From positions 1 to 12,915 of the forward strand of contig JAZTXR010000104.1 in assembly GCA_045636545.1 (NCBI GenBank): 12,915 nucleotides of DNA, given 5' to 3'. Source of the DNA: HGM04593 sp045636545. Lineage in GTDB: Bacteria > Bacteroidota > Bacteroidia > Bacteroidales > Bacteroidaceae. How positions within the stretch are numbered: position 1 is the first letter of the stretch; each line of letters begins with the position of its first letter. Shown here one piece after another: positions 1-8,287 of this stretch. The position numbers and the translations under genes are program-made. The notes beneath the pieces were generated by a model. It did not search any database and was not told the DNA's origin. It was given only the letters and a program-made list of their open reading frames with translations.

Positions 1-55
1 AATGTCTGTTTCTTTCTTTTTTGCGGTTACATAGCCCGCTGTGACTACGTCCAAC

Positions 56-114
56 TGCCTTGCGCTCGGCAAAGTAAATGAATTTCATTTGCACTCGCTT
101 AACCGGCACTTTGC
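56..114. repeat. Intergenic palindromic element
   Basis: A nested inverted repeat lies downstream of porU. Its core is AAATGAA (76-82), one T, then TTCATTT (84-90). Outer arms are GCAAAGT (69-75) with ACTTTGC (108-114), and TGCC (56-59) with GGCA (105-108). Nothing here looks coding. Similar elements with an AAATGAA/TTCATTT core are, from memory, scattered between genes in Bacteroidales genomes; that part is recollection and not shown by this window. The rest of positions 1-211 shows no gene and no convincing terminator for porU. Confidence 0.5.
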
Positions 115-211
115 GCCCTTAAAAAATAAACAAACATCCTATTTTTACCCTATAAAAAACTTGGCGATATAATTTCAAACAGCTTCTTAGCACATTATAT
201 AACTATCTTTT

Positions 212-3200
212 TTACTTTTTATTGTTTATCACGACAAATTTCGTCGTCTTTACCGATGATGTCACACCGTCCTCGGTCATGTAAGCCCTTGCCACATACA
301 CTCCGGTCGATAAAGGCTGCCCACCCTGCGCAGTTCCGTTCCACTGGCAAGAATAGAGATTGTCAGCACAAACAACAGTCTCGCTGTTGCTCCAGCAGAG
401 CTGTCCCTGCACGTCGAACACGTCTATACGCACACTTATCTCGCAGTTCGGGCGGTCATGCGACAGCACGAATGCCGTAGCCTCGCCCGCAATGACAGGT
501 GAGGAACTCATCTTCAGTTCCACAAAATCAGGAGCCAGATTAGGGTCTACAAGAAAACTCATCTTCGCAAACGACGAGTTGTTGTACATATCCCAGACAC
601 GCAAGGTCAAGGTATGCTCGCCCTTGCCAAGCCTGTTCAAAGGCATACTTATCGTTCCGCGTTTGTAGTCGCCCACGGCAGGTACAAAGGCGCTGTTGAG
701 GTTATATGTATGGTAGGGGTCATTGTCCACTATCGCCATTATATCATGTCCCACACCCGTACCCATTGTATTTATGCCGTTCTCATCGTAAAGTTCAACC
801 ATCAGCACCGGCGTCGCATTCACCTTGTCGCCATCGACAAAAGTGGTGCTGTTCAGGTACATCTTTATCTCGGGACCTACGCTGTCATTCTCAAAGTTCT
901 CGGCAGTTCCACCCACTGTAAAATTGTCGAAACGTCCCTGCGCCATCGACACAAAGGCAGTATCCACAGCATAAAGATTGAGCATACCATAATCACCACT
1001 GTAACTTATATCCAACGGGATGGGCATACTTATAGAGAAACGGCCGCCACGAACCGAATCACTGCCCGAGAAAAGTGTCTTTTTGTATGCCATATATGTG
1101 TAGCTTCCAAGACCGGTATTATCGCGGGTCTTCACTTCCTCGGCACTGTCAAAGATATTTGAATAGAGAACACCGTCAAAATCGGCAGCAAGCTCGCCGC
1201 CCGATGTCAGCACACGTCCCTCCACGTTCAACAGCGCTCCGGCGCCCACCTGCGAAGTCACTGCCGCATCGCCATTGTTGAACTTGTCCACAACAACCTT
1301 GTACTGCGGATACTTGAGTCTCAGGGCCGGGTCACCCAAAATCACATACTGCAGTTTATTCACCGTCCTGTCACTACCGAGTGTAATGACATTACACTTT
1401 GCCATTCTCGATGCATCGCCTACAGCCATTACGCCACCAGTATTCACCGGCTGCATAAGCAGTTTGGAGAACTCCCTGTTGATTACAGCGTTGTAACTCT
1501 GCATCACAGTACGGGTAGTGGTGAAGAGACCTACCGCACCGCCATCGGCATTGAGCAACGCCGACTCGGCAACCGACTTGTCACCCAAATCAAATGGACC
1601 GATATCGCACGATGCAGTCACCCAGAAAGGCACACGTGGCGATTTAACGTCGGCCATATCGGCTGCTTTCCACACCATCTCGTGCGACAGCAGATTGGCA
1701 CTGCCGTGCCCCGAGTAGTTGACAATGAGAGCACCTTTTTCGAGATTGCTGTATATATCCTTGGTAACCGCAGGATAGCGCTTTCCTGTCGCAGAAACCT
1801 CTATGGGGTAATCATCCCAGTATATGCGGTCAACCATGTATGAACGGTATTCCGTTTCAAAAATCGAAGCAATGGCATCGGCATCCTTCATGTGCTGGTT
1901 GGGCATACTGTCGTCACCATCGTCACCAAGAAGCAGAATCCTGTTCTGCCACCCGCCGGCCGCTCTGTTCTCCATATATGCAATGGTCTTGTCTACCACA
2001 GCATCGGCTTCGGCGACAGAGCGCGCCGGTATGCGGCCCACGCCCAAATCGACCTTGTCGCGCAGATGTCTGCTGCCCTCACCGTCATCAAGGAACCCCA
2101 TATAATCCTCAAGCACGTATGATTGGATTGCATCGACAGAGTTCTGTGACTCATAACATAGCAGGAAATCATCCTGTTGATAAGCCGGGAATGTTATAAG
2201 ACGGTTATCGTACCAGGCATCACCCAACAACAGCAGATACTTTGGGGCATCCTCCTGTGCGACCGCACGGTCATAGAGCATCTTCATCAGGCGGCGGTAA
2301 GCTGTAACATCTGGGGTTCCCGATGAGAATTCGTTGTACACCTGTTGCGCAGTCAGCACCTCAACAGTAATGCCATCCATCGTGCGGTGCGCATTGGCAA
2401 GCCTGCGCGCCGCCGAAAGGAATTTGCCATTTGAAGGAACTATTATCACCATATCCGTCTGTCCCATGGCATGAAGATTCTGATTGGCAATCTCGCCCAG
2501 CACCTTTACCGACGGGAACGAGCCCTTCACATCCACAGCCACAAGGTTATTATCGTAACCGGCCGGGGCAACCACCGAATATACATTGCCGGAGAGCGTG
2601 CCCGCAACCTCTTTTATCGCAGAAGGGGAACTCACATCCCACACCCTTGTGGAGCTGTTGCAAGCGGCAATCTCAAATACCGCATTACCCGAGCTTCCGC
2701 CACGGAAAAGTGTCGACGAACCGCGCAAAGCCAACGAACGCTTGTAGTTGAGACGGAGGAAGTCGAGATAACCCATCAGAGAGTTGTCGGTTACCTGGTG
2801 TGTAAGGATAAAAGAGTGTCCCTCTTTAACACCGCCGGGAAGCACAAAGCTGCTCTCGGCAATCTTGCCCACCTCGCCCGATACGACGTAGCCCACATTG
2901 AGAAGCCCCACCTGTACAGAACCGGTTGCATCTTTGTACAACACATTCACTTTGCTTGCAGTCTCGCCGCCGGTAGCAAAAGAGAGGTCAATGACTGCAT
3001 CGTCCTCAACTGCACCTGCAACAGAGAAGTTGTAGGTCCTTGCACGTCCACCACCTTGCGTGTGTGCAAAGACATCGTTGTCTACAAGCACACGGCCATA
3101 GGAGCAGAGGCTCTTCTTCTCCTTCTCATAAAGCGCATAGTCGTTGTACGAAGTATATATGACATCAGTTGTCGGTTGTAGGGTGACTTTTGGGAACTCC

Positions 3201-3976
3201 ATAGGCGCCTCATCGCTCTCTGTAAGGAAATAGCATCCATAAGTGGAATATACGTTCTGACTGTGGATATAGCGTCCGCCATTGTACTCCCACTTTATTG
3301 TTCCGTTGGCATAGAACAGGACATAACCTTTCTCACGCCACAACGGCACCTCGCAAAGGTCATCGGGCAACGTCTCCAGTCCAGTCTCGGGCAGAATGTG
3401 ACCACCGTAGCCATAGAGGCGCACACTCGAGGGGTCGTCAAAACCCATCTTCCTGAGTTCGCTGTCGGTAATTTTATGAACGCCGTCCTTCTCCACCGCC
3501 ACACGCACCCACCTGCCTGTGGCAAGCACAGACGATGTGGCATAGCGCTTTGCCGGCGATGCAGCCGCACGCTGTCTGTGTTGCACAGGTTGCCTGTCGA
3601 CAACCAGTTTATAGGAATTTATGCGATAATACTTTCCGTCACGCATCACCACAGGCAAGAATGCGACATCCAGTTGTGCCTGCTTGGCCTGCACTCCTAT
3701 GTAGCACTCCACCACCGGCATTTCGGGCAAGACGCCATACTTCTCAACTATGGAATAGCGGACAAGATCGCCCTCGTCCATCATCTGGAACTCGGGATAT
3801 TCTATGTGGGCAGTGTAGCTGTACGAGGCATAATCGGCAGGCAATTCCACAACTTGGGTACACATAGGCAACAAGGTGTCGCCCTGCACGGAGTTCCAAT
3901 CGACCGGAGAGAACTGTCCCTTGACCGTAACTGCGCACAACAACAATATATATGATATAGCTCGTTTAATGTTCAT
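212..3976 (-). CDS. porU: PorU, type IX secretion C-terminal signal peptidase (C25 family)
   Basis: This 1254-residue protein begins with a signal peptide (residues 1 to about 20, hydrophobic YILLLCAV before QFSPVDW). A long N-terminal region is followed from about residue 504 by a gingipain-type C25 peptidase core. That core contains LLLLGD (Asp586), SGHG with the catalytic His757, and TASCD with the catalytic Cys790. The 33-residue His-Cys spacing equals that of gingipain R and of P. gingivalis PorU as I recall them. The C-terminus (about 1150-1254, ending GVYVARAY then a beta-rich tail) has a T9SS sorting-domain-like fold, which PorU family members keep. PorU acts at the outer surface of the outer membrane, cutting C-terminal signals from T9SS cargo and attaching the cargo to lipopolysaccharide. 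It is the last gene of a probable rex / FAH / porU operon, starting 6 nt after its neighbour. A distant gingipain-like protease is less likely given the length and tail. Confidence 0.9.
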   Translation of the reverse strand: MNIKRAISYILLLCAVTVKGQFSPVDWNSVQGDTLLPMCTQVVELPADYASYSYTAHIEYPEFQMMDEGDLVRYSIVEKYGVLPEMPVVECYIGVQAKQAQLDVAFLPVVMRDGKYYRINSYKLVVDRQPVQHRQRAAASPAKRYATSSVLATGRWVRVAVEKDGVHKITDSELRKMGFDDPSSVRLYGYGGHILPETGLETLPDDLCEVPLWREKGYVLFYANGTIKWEYNGGRYIHSQNVYSTYGCYFLTESDEAPMEFPKVTLQPTTDVIYTSYNDYALYEKEKKSLCSYGRVLVDNDVFAHTQGGGRARTYNFSVAGAVEDDAVIDLSFATGGETASKVNVLYKDATGSVQVGLLNVGYVVSGEVGKIAESSFVLPGGVKEGHSFILTHQVTDNSLMGYLDFLRLNYKRSLALRGSSTLFRGGSSGNAVFEIAACNSSTRVWDVSSPSAIKEVAGTLSGNVYSVVAPAGYDNNLVAVDVKGSFPSVKVLGEIANQNLHAMGQTDMVIIVPSNGKFLSAARRLANAHRTMDGITVEVLTAQQVYNEFSSGTPDVTAYRRLMKMLYDRAVAQEDAPKYLLLLGDAWYDNRLITFPAYQQDDFLLCYESQNSVDAIQSYVLEDYMGFLDDGEGSRHLRDKVDLGVGRIPARSVAEADAVVDKTIAYMENRAAGGWQNRILLLGDDGDDSMPNQHMKDADAIASIFETEYRSYMVDRIYWDDYPIEVSATGKRYPAVTKDIYSNLEKGALIVNYSGHGSANLLSHEMVWKAADMADVKSPRVPFWVTASCDIGPFDLGDKSVAESALLNADGGAVGLFTTTRTVMQSYNAVINREFSKLLMQPVNTGGVMAVGDASRMAKCNVITLGSDRTVNKLQYVILGDPALRLKYPQYKVVVDKFNNGDAAVTSQVGAGALLNVEGRVLTSGGELAADFDGVLYSNIFDSAEEVKTRDNTGLGSYTYMAYKKTLFSGSDSVRGGRFSISMPIPLDISYSGDYGMLNLYAVDTAFVSMAQGRFDNFTVGGTAENFENDSVGPEIKMYLNSTTFVDGDKVNATPVLMVELYDENGINTMGTGVGHDIMAIVDNDPYHTYNLNSAFVPAVGDYKRGTISMPLNRLGKGEHTLTLRVWDMYNNSSFAKMSFLVDPNLAPDFVELKMSSSPVIAGEATAFVLSHDRPNCEISVRIDVFDVQGQLCWSNSETVVCADNLYSCQWNGTAQGGQPLSTGVYVARAYMTEDGVTSSVKTTKFVVINNKK

Positions 3977-3982
3977 ACCTGT

Positions 3983-4597
3983 TTATCTTACGTGAAAATC
4001 AAGGACTTTCTCTTCTCCTATAAAACCTTTGAGATGCGTGCCTATCGTTGCCGGACCCGCCCCCGCAGGTGTTCCAGTGAATATAAGGTCGCCGGTCTTC
4101 AATGTGCAGAAACGGCTCACATAGGCAATTATCTCATCCACTGAGAAGTACATTTGCGAAGTATTTGCACTCTGCACCACCTCGTCATTTATCGTCAACG
4201 AGAAATCGACGTTGTTCATGTCATAGCGTTCCACGGGACGGAAGTCGCCAAGCACGGCCGAACCGTCGAAGCCCTTGCTCATATCCCACGGCTCGCCCGC
4301 CGCAATCAGACTGCGCTGCCAGTCGCGCGCCGTGAAATCGATGCCCACAGTTATGGCATCGTAGTAACGGTAGGCAAAACGTGCAGGGATGCTCTTTCCC
4401 AGTTTGTTGATACGCACCACAATCTCGGCCTCGTAATCGACACGGCCAAGGAAATCGGGCACATAAAAGTGTTTTCCGTTCTTTATTATGGCAGAGTCGG
4501 GCTTCATGAAAATTATAGGCACGGCAGGCTTGTCACCCGTACCGTCAAATTCCAGAGCATGCTCCCTGTAGTTCTTTCCAACTGCTATTATCTTCAT
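3983..4597 (-). CDS. Fumarylacetoacetate hydrolase-family protein (FAHD1-like)
   Basis: This 204-residue single-domain FAH protein starts MKIIAVGKNYREHA, a typical FAHD1-like opening. The family's metal-binding acidic residues are visible in VDYEAEIVVRI (about residues 53-63) and GIDFTARDWQ (about 87-96), and the C-terminal GDLIFTGTPAGAGP signature is present. Short members of this family hydrolyse acylpyruvates or decarboxylate oxaloacetate in the cytosol. The substrate cannot be read from this sequence. An in-frame TTG at 4603 abuts the rex stop, but ATG at 4597 matches the family N-terminus and is preferred. The gene follows rex almost directly and ends 6 nt before porU, so it is probably cotranscribed with both. 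Confidence 0.88.
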   Translation of the reverse strand: MKIIAVGKNYREHALEFDGTGDKPAVPIIFMKPDSAIIKNGKHFYVPDFLGRVDYEAEIVVRINKLGKSIPARFAYRYYDAITVGIDFTARDWQRSLIAAGEPWDMSKGFDGSAVLGDFRPVERYDMNNVDFSLTINDEVVQSANTSQMYFSVDEIIAYVSRFCTLKTGDLIFTGTPAGAGPATIGTHLKGFIGEEKVLDFHVR

Positions 4598-4603
4598 TAT
4601 CAA

Positions 4604-5263
4604 TCAAATTTCTTTAAATGAGACATCCAATTCCTCGAGGCGGTTGAACATCAATGACAAGTGGGCATAGAGCGACGTGTTCTGCACGACAATATTGTCG
4701 GGGACACGTATGCGTAGCGGCGTAAAGTTCCATATTGCCTTGATGCCCCACACCACCATCTTGTCGGCCACCTCCTGCGCGCGGTCAATGGGCACCGTGA
4801 GAACACCAATCTGCACATTGTGCCTCTTCATCTTTGCCTCAAGCTCGTTGATATGATAGACCGGGATACCCGCAACGCTGTGCCCGACGACCTTCGGGTT
4901 GGCATCGAACGCAGCCACCACCTCAAGGCCGAACTGTTTGAGGCCGGTATCATTCAGCAACGCACTGCCCAGCTTGCCTGCACCGAACAGGAATGCCTTG
5001 TGCATCCTGGTAAAACCCAGGAAATCCTCGAGTACCTCCAGCAGGTTGTCTATATCATAGCCCACACGGGTGCGCCCCACAATATTCACACATGACAGGT
5101 CTTTCGCAATCTGCGAAGCCACTATGCTTGTCTCTTTTGACAGGCGTGTCGACGACACATACTGCTCACCGCGTTGCTTGAGCAGGCGGCACACAGACAG
5201 GTACCAGGGTAAACGTCTGAGCGTAGGTTCGGGGACTTTTTCCGTTTTTGCAGGGTTGGTCAT
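4604..5263 (-). CDS. rex: Redox-sensing transcriptional repressor Rex
   Basis: This 219-residue protein has the normal Rex length and architecture. An N-terminal winged helix begins with the hallmark VPEPTLRRLPWYL (10-22) and continues through SQIAKDL (50-56) and RVGYD (66-70). A Rossmann domain follows with the dinucleotide-binding loop GAGKLG (94-99), then VAAFDANP (116-123), GIPVY (132-136) and LTVPIDRAQEVAD (155-167). Rex proteins bind DNA as dimers when the NADH/NAD+ ratio is low and release it when NADH accumulates, which couples fermentation and respiration genes to redox state. This copy is the first gene of a probable operon with a FAH-family gene and porU. A perfect -7 element lies just upstream, and a partial inverted repeat there may be an autoregulatory site. 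Confidence 0.95.
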   Translation of the reverse strand: MTNPAKTEKVPEPTLRRLPWYLSVCRLLKQRGEQYVSSTRLSKETSIVASQIAKDLSCVNIVGRTRVGYDIDNLLEVLEDFLGFTRMHKAFLFGAGKLGSALLNDTGLKQFGLEVVAAFDANPKVVGHSVAGIPVYHINELEAKMKRHNVQIGVLTVPIDRAQEVADKMVVWGIKAIWNFTPLRIRVPDNIVVQNTSLYAHLSLMFNRLEELDVSFKEI

Positions 5264-5277
5264 TTCGCGCGTGTTTA

Positions 5278-5324
5278 TTTGTTATAACGTGACAAAAGTA
5301 ATGTTATTTTGCGAAGCTTTGAAA
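5278..5324 (-). promoter_or_regulatory. Promoter of rex, with a possible Rex-like operator
   Basis: On the minus strand TACTTTTG (5300-5293) matches the Bacteroidetes -7 consensus TAnnTTTG exactly. A near match to the -33 element, TTTC (5324-5321), lies 20 nt upstream. The predicted start is near 5286. Around it is the imperfect inverted repeat TTTGTTA (5278-5284) and TGACAAA (5290-5296) with a 5-nt centre. It resembles the TTGT...ACAA ends of Rex sites but is one base short of the usual 18-bp spacing. The promoter is fairly supported; the operator is a weak inference. Confidence 0.5.
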
Positions 5325-5350
5325 TTTGTCGCAAAAATATTGTATCTTAG
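5318..5350 (+). promoter_or_regulatory. Probable promoter of the SUI1 gene
   Basis: TTTG (5318-5321) is followed after 21 nt by TATCTTAG (5343-5350), a one-mismatch copy of TAnnTTTG. The predicted start is about 15 nt before the SUI1 start codon. It overlaps the upstream end of the divergent rex promoter. Confidence 0.4.
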
Positions 5351-5372
5351 CGACCGATAATTTTGAAAGCAG

Positions 5373-5711
5373 ATGAAAAAGAACGATTGGAAAGAGCGCT
5401 TGAATGTCGTATATTCCACCAACCCCGACTTTGTATATTCCACCGATGAAAAGGAGGAAAATGACACACTGCCCAAGCAACAGCAGAAACTGAGAGTGAG
5501 CATTGAGAAGAACCACCGCGGCGGCAAGACCGTGACATTGATAAAGAACTTCATAGGCACCGATAATGACCTGAAGGAACTTGGACGGATGCTGAAGACA
5601 AAGTGCGGCGTGGGCGGCAGTACCAAAGACGGTGAGATTCTGGTGCAGGGCGATTTCAAGGAAAAAATCATCGAACTGCTGAAGAAAGAGGGATATACCC
5701 AAACAAAATAA
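5373..5711 (+). CDS. SUI1/YciH-family translation initiation factor (eIF1 homologue)
   Basis: This 112-residue protein has a charged, variable N-terminus (1 to about 42) and then a SUI1 domain. Diagnostic stretches are RGGKTVTLIKNF (about 49-60), LKELGRMLKTKCGVGGS (about 67-83) and KDGEILVQGD (about 85-94). SUI1/YciH proteins bind the small ribosomal subunit near the P site and resemble eukaryotic eIF1; their bacterial role in start-codon selection is only partly understood. It stands alone on the plus strand between the divergent rex promoter and the separate pyrE promoter. Confidence 0.93.
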   Translation: MKKNDWKERLNVVYSTNPDFVYSTDEKEENDTLPKQQQKLRVSIEKNHRGGKTVTLIKNFIGTDNDLKELGRMLKTKCGVGGSTKDGEILVQGDFKEKIIELLKKEGYTQTK

Positions 5712-5744
5712 CAACAAAAAGTGCCGCGAACGACATTTTTTATG

Positions 5745-5752
5745 TAAGTTTG
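5745..5752 (+). promoter_or_regulatory. -7 element of the pyrE promoter
   Basis: TAAGTTTG matches the Bacteroidetes -7 consensus TAnnTTTG exactly and lies 37 nt before the pyrE start codon. No clear TTTG is present at the -33 position, so strength is uncertain. The intergenic stretch 5712-5789 shows no convincing terminator for the SUI1 gene. Confidence 0.5.
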
Positions 5753-5789
5753 CACATCAGAATACAATAACTTTTAAAAAGTATAGAAT

Positions 5790-6434
5790 ATGTCAGACAA
5801 ATCAAAGCTTTCATTGGCAGCCGAACTGTTGAACATCAAGGCTGTAAAGTTGCAGCCCGAGCAGCCATTCACTTGGGCATCCGGTTGGAAATCACCATTC
5901 TACTGCGACAACCGCAAGACACTGTCATTCCCAGCACTGCGCACACGCGTCAAGTTGGGACTTGCAAACCTCATCCTGCAGGAGTTCCCCGAGGCCGACA
6001 TCGTGGCCGGTGTTGCTACAGGTGCCATCGCGCAGGGTGCTCTCGTTGCCGAGGAGCTTGCAAAGCCATTCGTCTATGTACGTCCAAAGGCTAAGGACCA
6101 CGGTATGGGCAACCAGATTGAGGGTGACGTTTTCCCAGGTGCAAAGGTTGTTGTTGTAGAAGACCTTGTATCAACAGGCCTCAGCAGCTTGCGCGCTGTC
6201 GATGCATTGCGTGCAGCAGGCGTTGAAGTCATCGGCATGGTAGCTTCATTCACCTACGGTTTCAGCGTTGCCACCGAGGCTTTTGAAAATGCAGGCGTAA
6301 AGCTCATCACACTCACCGACTACGAGGCAGTGCTCGAGGCAGCAAAGGCTACAGGCTACATCAACGAGGATGTAATGCCAACCCTCAAGGAGTGGCGTGC
6401 AAACCCATCGGAGTGGAGAAACGACCTGAAGTAA
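5790..6434 (+). CDS. pyrE: Orotate phosphoribosyltransferase
   Basis: PyrE joins orotate to phosphoribosyl pyrophosphate to give orotidine monophosphate, the fifth step of pyrimidine synthesis, in the cytosol. The 214-residue protein has the expected family length. The orotate-side loop FTWASGWKSPFYCDNR (27-42), the flexible catalytic loop YVRPKAKDHGMGNQIEG (96-112) with its lysines and histidine, and the PRPP-binding motif VVVVEDLVSTGLS (120-132) are intact. It begins a plus-strand block. The SRPBCC gene follows after 6 nt, and argH comes next, so pyrimidine and arginine genes, which share carbamoyl phosphate, sit together. Confidence 0.96.
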   Translation: MSDKSKLSLAAELLNIKAVKLQPEQPFTWASGWKSPFYCDNRKTLSFPALRTRVKLGLANLILQEFPEADIVAGVATGAIAQGALVAEELAKPFVYVRPKAKDHGMGNQIEGDVFPGAKVVVVEDLVSTGLSSLRAVDALRAAGVEVIGMVASFTYGFSVATEAFENAGVKLITLTDYEAVLEAAKATGYINEDVMPTLKEWRANPSEWRNDLK

Positions 6435-6440
6435 CGCGCT

Positions 6441-6851
6441 ATGAGCCAGTACGAAAGCAGTGTAAAGCAGATTCCTTATCCACAGTCAAGGGTATATGCG
6501 AAACTCGAGGACCTCAATAACCTTGAGGGTCTCAAGGACAAACTCCCACAGGACAAGGTGAAAGATTTGACATACAGCCGCGACGAGGCTACCGTGAGCG
6601 TTCCACCAATGGGCAACGTCACCATCAGGGTGGTCGAGCGCGAAGAGCCAAAGTGCATAAAGCTCGAGGCTGTAGGCTCACCCATCCCCGTGAATATGTG
6701 GATACAGATTATCCCCAACGGAGAGGAGGCTGCAAAGATGCGCGTAGTAGTAAAGGCCGAAGTAAACTTTATGATGCGCGCCATGATTGACAAGCCCTTG
6801 AAAGAGGGAGTGGAAAAGATTGCCGAAGCATTGTCGCTCATCGCATACTGA
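6441..6851 (+). CDS. SRPBCC-fold (START-like) protein of unknown ligand
   Basis: This 136-residue protein begins YESSVKQIPYPQSRVYAKLEDLNNLEGLKDKLP, typical of polyketide-cyclase/START-like SRPBCC proteins, in which a first strand leads into short helices. Beta strands follow (TVSVPPMGNVTIRVVEREEPKCIKLEAV), and a long C-terminal helix (PLKEGVEKIAEALSLIAY) would close a hydrophobic pocket. No catalytic motif is visible. It starts 6 nt after the pyrE stop, so the two are almost certainly cotranscribed. I believe this order ending in argH is common in Bacteroidales, but that is recollection. The ligand is unknown. Confidence 0.8.
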   Translation: MSQYESSVKQIPYPQSRVYAKLEDLNNLEGLKDKLPQDKVKDLTYSRDEATVSVPPMGNVTIRVVEREEPKCIKLEAVGSPIPVNMWIQIIPNGEEAAKMRVVVKAEVNFMMRAMIDKPLKEGVEKIAEALSLIAY

Positions 6852-6878
6852 TAGCGGCAGACAGGCTTTTACAAACTG

Positions 6879-6919
6879 GGTGTTCCCGTGGAATGTGGCC
6901 AGCACACATCGGGAACACC
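6879..6919 (+). promoter_or_regulatory. Strong hairpin in the leader of argH
   Basis: A perfect 10-bp inverted repeat, GGTGTTCCCG (6879-6888) and CGGGAACACC (6910-6919), continues inward after a 4-nt bulge as ATGTG (6893-6897) and CACAT (6905-6909), leaving a 7-nt loop. It ends 21 nt before the argH start codon. No T-run follows on the plus strand, so it is a poor intrinsic terminator; an RNA control element or protein-binding site is more likely. No Bacteroidetes promoter was recognised between it and argH. Confidence 0.6.
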
Positions 6920-6940
6920 ATTTATGCAAATATAGAGACA

Positions 6941-8281
6941 ATGGCAAAGAAACTTTGGGAAAAGAACATTGACGTAAACCCCGAGATTGAACGTTTCACC
7001 GTGGGACGTGACAGAGAACTGGACCTTATGCTGGCACGCTATGACGTGCTTGGTTCAATAGCACACAGTGCAATGCTGCAGAGCATAGATATGCTCACAC
7101 AGGAGGAAATGAGAAGCCTGCACGGCGAGCTGCGCAACATATACCGCTCTATTGAAGATGGCGGGTTTGTCATTGAGGAAGGCGTAGAGGATGTACACTC
7201 ACAAGTGGAATTGATGCTCACACGCAAGCTTGGCGACATAGGCAAGAAAATCCACAGCGGACGTTCACGCAATGACCAGGTGCTTGTCGACCTGAAGCTC
7301 TTCACACGCCACGAGTTACAGGATATTTGCGAGGCCGTAATCACCCTCTTTGATGCGTTGCAGAGACAGAGCGAAAAGAACAGGAATATCCTTATGCCCG
7401 GCTATACCCACCTGCAGGTGGCAATGCCATCGTCGTTCGGGCTGTGGTTCGGCGCATACGCCGAGAGCCTTGCCGACGACATGCTCTTTCTGCAGGCCGC
7501 ATACCGTATGTGCAACCGCAACCCGCTTGGTTCGGCTGCCGGCTACGGCTCATCGTTCCCGCTCAACCGCACCATGACGACAGAGTTGCTCGGGTTCGAT
7601 TCAATGAACTACAACGTCGTATATGCACAGATGGGGCGCGGCAAGAGCGAAAAGAACGTTGCCTTTGCCCTGGCAAGTGTTGCCGGCACACTCTCCAAAA
7701 TGGCATTCGATGCCTGTATGTTCAACTCGCAGAATTTCGGGTTCGTGAAACTACCCGCCGAGTGCACAACCGGCAGCAGCATCATGCCGCACAAGAAGAA
7801 CCCCGATGTGTTTGAGATTATGCGCGCAAAATGCAACCGCCTGCAGGCTTTGCCAATGGATATCACAATGATAATGAACAACCTGCCCAGCGGTTACTTC
7901 CGCGACCTGCAGGTCATCAAGGAACTGTTCCTGCCGGCATTCGCCGACATCAAGGAGTGCCTTGCTATGGCAACATACATCATAGAGCGCATAGAGGTCA
8001 ACAAGGACATTCTTGGCGACAGCCGCTACGACGCCATGTTCAGCGTAGAAGAGGTCAACCGCCTTGCCACAGAGGGAATGCCGTTCCGCGATGCCTACAA
8101 GAAGGTGGGCCTCGACATCGAAGCCGGCACATTCACCCCCAACAAGGAGGTGCACCACACCCACGAAGGCAGCATAGGCAACCCGTGCAATGAGGAGATA
8201 AGAAAAATAATGTACGGCATATACAATGCCATGGATTTCCAGAAAGCCCGTAACGCCGAAAAGGCACTGTTGAGTGAATAA
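6941..8281 (+). CDS. argH: Argininosuccinate lyase
   Basis: ArgH splits argininosuccinate into arginine and fumarate, the final step of arginine synthesis, as a cytosolic homotetramer. The 446-residue protein carries GRDRE near the N-terminus, HSGRSRNDQV, GYTHLQ with the catalytic-region His157, NPLGSAAGYGS, and the fumarase/aspartase signature GSSIMPHKKNP beginning at Gly278, whose mobile loop serine is the catalytic base. The upstream in-frame ATG at 6893 falls inside a strong hairpin and would add residues absent from relatives, so ATG at 6941 (MAKKLWEKN) is used. It lies 89 nt after the SRPBCC gene, which leaves room for separate regulation. Confidence 0.96.
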   Translation: MAKKLWEKNIDVNPEIERFTVGRDRELDLMLARYDVLGSIAHSAMLQSIDMLTQEEMRSLHGELRNIYRSIEDGGFVIEEGVEDVHSQVELMLTRKLGDIGKKIHSGRSRNDQVLVDLKLFTRHELQDICEAVITLFDALQRQSEKNRNILMPGYTHLQVAMPSSFGLWFGAYAESLADDMLFLQAAYRMCNRNPLGSAAGYGSSFPLNRTMTTELLGFDSMNYNVVYAQMGRGKSEKNVAFALASVAGTLSKMAFDACMFNSQNFGFVKLPAECTTGSSIMPHKKNPDVFEIMRAKCNRLQALPMDITMIMNNLPSGYFRDLQVIKELFLPAFADIKECLAMATYIIERIEVNKDILGDSRYDAMFSVEEVNRLATEGMPFRDAYKKVGLDIEAGTFTPNKEVHHTHEGSIGNPCNEEIRKIMYGIYNAMDFQKARNAEKALLSE

Positions 8282-8287
8282 AAACGT

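Noticed and set aside
2471..3955. Long plus-strand open frames opposite porU (2471-3181 and 3263-3955)
   Set aside because: They lie wholly antisense to a well-supported gene, lack recognisable domains and promoters, and follow from its codon usage.
6893..6940. Upstream extension of argH from ATG 6893
   Set aside because: The codon lies in a strong hairpin, and the extra residues do not fit the family N-terminus.
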